NCBI RefSeq assembly: GCF_008041835.1 | Contig: NZ_VRYE01000026.1 | Coordinates: 62,001 to 126,000 of the forward strand | Reading direction: 5' to 3' | Source: Ectopseudomonas mendocina | Lineage (GTDB): Bacteria; Pseudomonadota; Gammaproteobacteria; Pseudomonadales; Pseudomonadaceae | Length of the DNA stretch: 64,000 bases | In this document: piece after piece, positions 63,553 to 64,000 of the stretch | Numbering within the stretch: the first letter of the stretch is position 1 | Layout: every line of letters begins with the position of its first letter | Notes under the pieces: generated by a model | The model's database searches: none | Seen by the model: only the letters and a program-made list of their open reading frames with translations | Told to the model about the DNA's origin: nothing | Position numbers and translations under genes: made by a program

Positions 63553-64000
63553 ACGCCGCCAAACGCCTGGAAATCTTCCGTCGCCTGCACGAGGACAATC
63601 CCGAGCCAAAGACCGAGCTGGCCTACAGCACGCCGTTCGAGCTGCTGGTGGCGGTGACGCTATCGGCCCAGGCCACCGACGTCAGCGTCAACAAGGCCAC
63701 GGCCAAGCTGTTTCCGGTGGCCAATACGCCGGAGGCCATCTACGCCCTGGGCGTCGAAGGACTCTCCGAGTACATCAAGACCATCGGCCTGTACAACAGC
63801 AAGGCGAAGAACGTCATCGAGGCGTGCCGCATTCTCATCGAGAAACACGGCAGTCAGGTACCGGACAACCGCGAGGACCTCGAAGCCCTGCCCGGCGTCG
63901 GCCGCAAGACTGCCAACGTGGTGCTCAACACCGCGTTTCGCCAGCTCGCCATGGCCGTGGACACGCACATCTTCCGCGTCAGCAACCGCACCGGCATTGC
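63549..64000 (+). CDS. nth: Endonuclease III Nth, 3' end outside window
   Basis: 150 residues of the base-excision repair glycosylase/AP lyase are visible. The helix-hairpin-helix [17 protein letters not shown] includes the catalytic lysine, and the catalytic aspartate is in [14 protein letters not shown]. The 4Fe-4S cysteine cluster lies beyond the window. Start [24 protein letters not shown] is the family start. Translationally coupled to rnfE, as is common in gamma-proteobacteria. Confidence 0.96.
   Translation, partial: MNAAKRLEIFRRLHEDNPEPKTELAYSTPFELLVAVTLSAQATDVSVNKATAKLFPVANTPEAIYALGVEGLSEYIKTIGLYNSKAKNVIEACRILIEKHGSQVPDNREDLEALPGVGRKTANVVLNTAFRQLAMAVDTHIFRVSNRTGI

Overview
The window reads as a chromosomal segment of a Pseudomonas (GC-rich, gamma-proteobacterial). 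The algU-mucA pair, the fused mnhAB-type Mrp antiporters, a QuiP-like acylase and the rnf-nth block are all Pseudomonas-like. From memory, three stretches resemble blocks of P. aeruginosa PAO1 (around PA0751-0763, PA1032-1059 and PA3480-3495). The REP-type repeats and gene content would fit the mendocina/oleovorans side of the genus, but that placement is an inference. No tRNA, rRNA, CRISPR, prophage or complete insertion sequence was seen.

Layout. 1-891: mucA (cut by the window edge) and algU. 1260-5520: nadB, ygfX, sdhE, ygfZ and an HDOD protein. 5521-10801: a damaged tricarboxylate-uptake locus (orphan solute-binding fragment, intact tctE, 5'-truncated tctD fused to 5'-truncated tctB, intact tctA, AbrB-family membrane protein). 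10856-14250: RluA-type pseudouridine synthase, lipoprotein and FAD enzyme. 14485-20215: first Mrp antiporter operon (minus strand). 20569-32170: glycine-zipper lipoprotein, glycerate module (glxK, gntP, cdaR), ProQ-like protein, PgpA-like protein, two CNNM proteins, pdxH, OmpA-like lipoprotein and an EstB-type hydrolase. 32373-38133: a second complete Mrp operon (plus strand). 38139-48645: dinG, CopD-like protein, collagen-like protein, DUF1145, OmpA lipoprotein, several small housekeeping or unknown genes including two SEC-C proteins, and quiP. 49075-52585: nrtR divergent from pncA-pncB-nadE. 52648-57353: dcd, cold-shock gene, apbC and metG. 57629-64000: rnfABCDGE and nth (cut by the window edge).

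How the genes work together. NAD supply is represented twice: de novo synthesis (nadB) and salvage (pncA, pncB, nadE under NrtR, with a clear palindrome in the divergent promoter region). Ion homeostasis is unusually heavy: two six-gene Mrp antiporters and an Rnf ion-pumping ferredoxin:NAD oxidoreductase. Glycerate uptake, phosphorylation and regulation form one cluster.

Most interesting. (1) A 146-bp terminal-inverted-repeat element occurs twice (48741-48886 and 57397-57542). Each copy is flanked by its own perfect 10-bp direct repeat, and each carries the same 73-bp REP-like hairpin; a decayed third copy is at 53850-53922. This looks like a small non-autonomous transposon family. (2) A deletion scar near 7890 fuses tctD to tctB head to head and removes the solute-binding gene and both 5' ends. 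(3) Two Mrp operons lie in opposite orientation only 12 kb apart. (4) A second TIR element pair (23981-24170 and 30900-30966) has TA-type flanks; the short copy is an internally deleted version of the long one. I did not find a convincing new multi-gene system such as a defence or secretion island.
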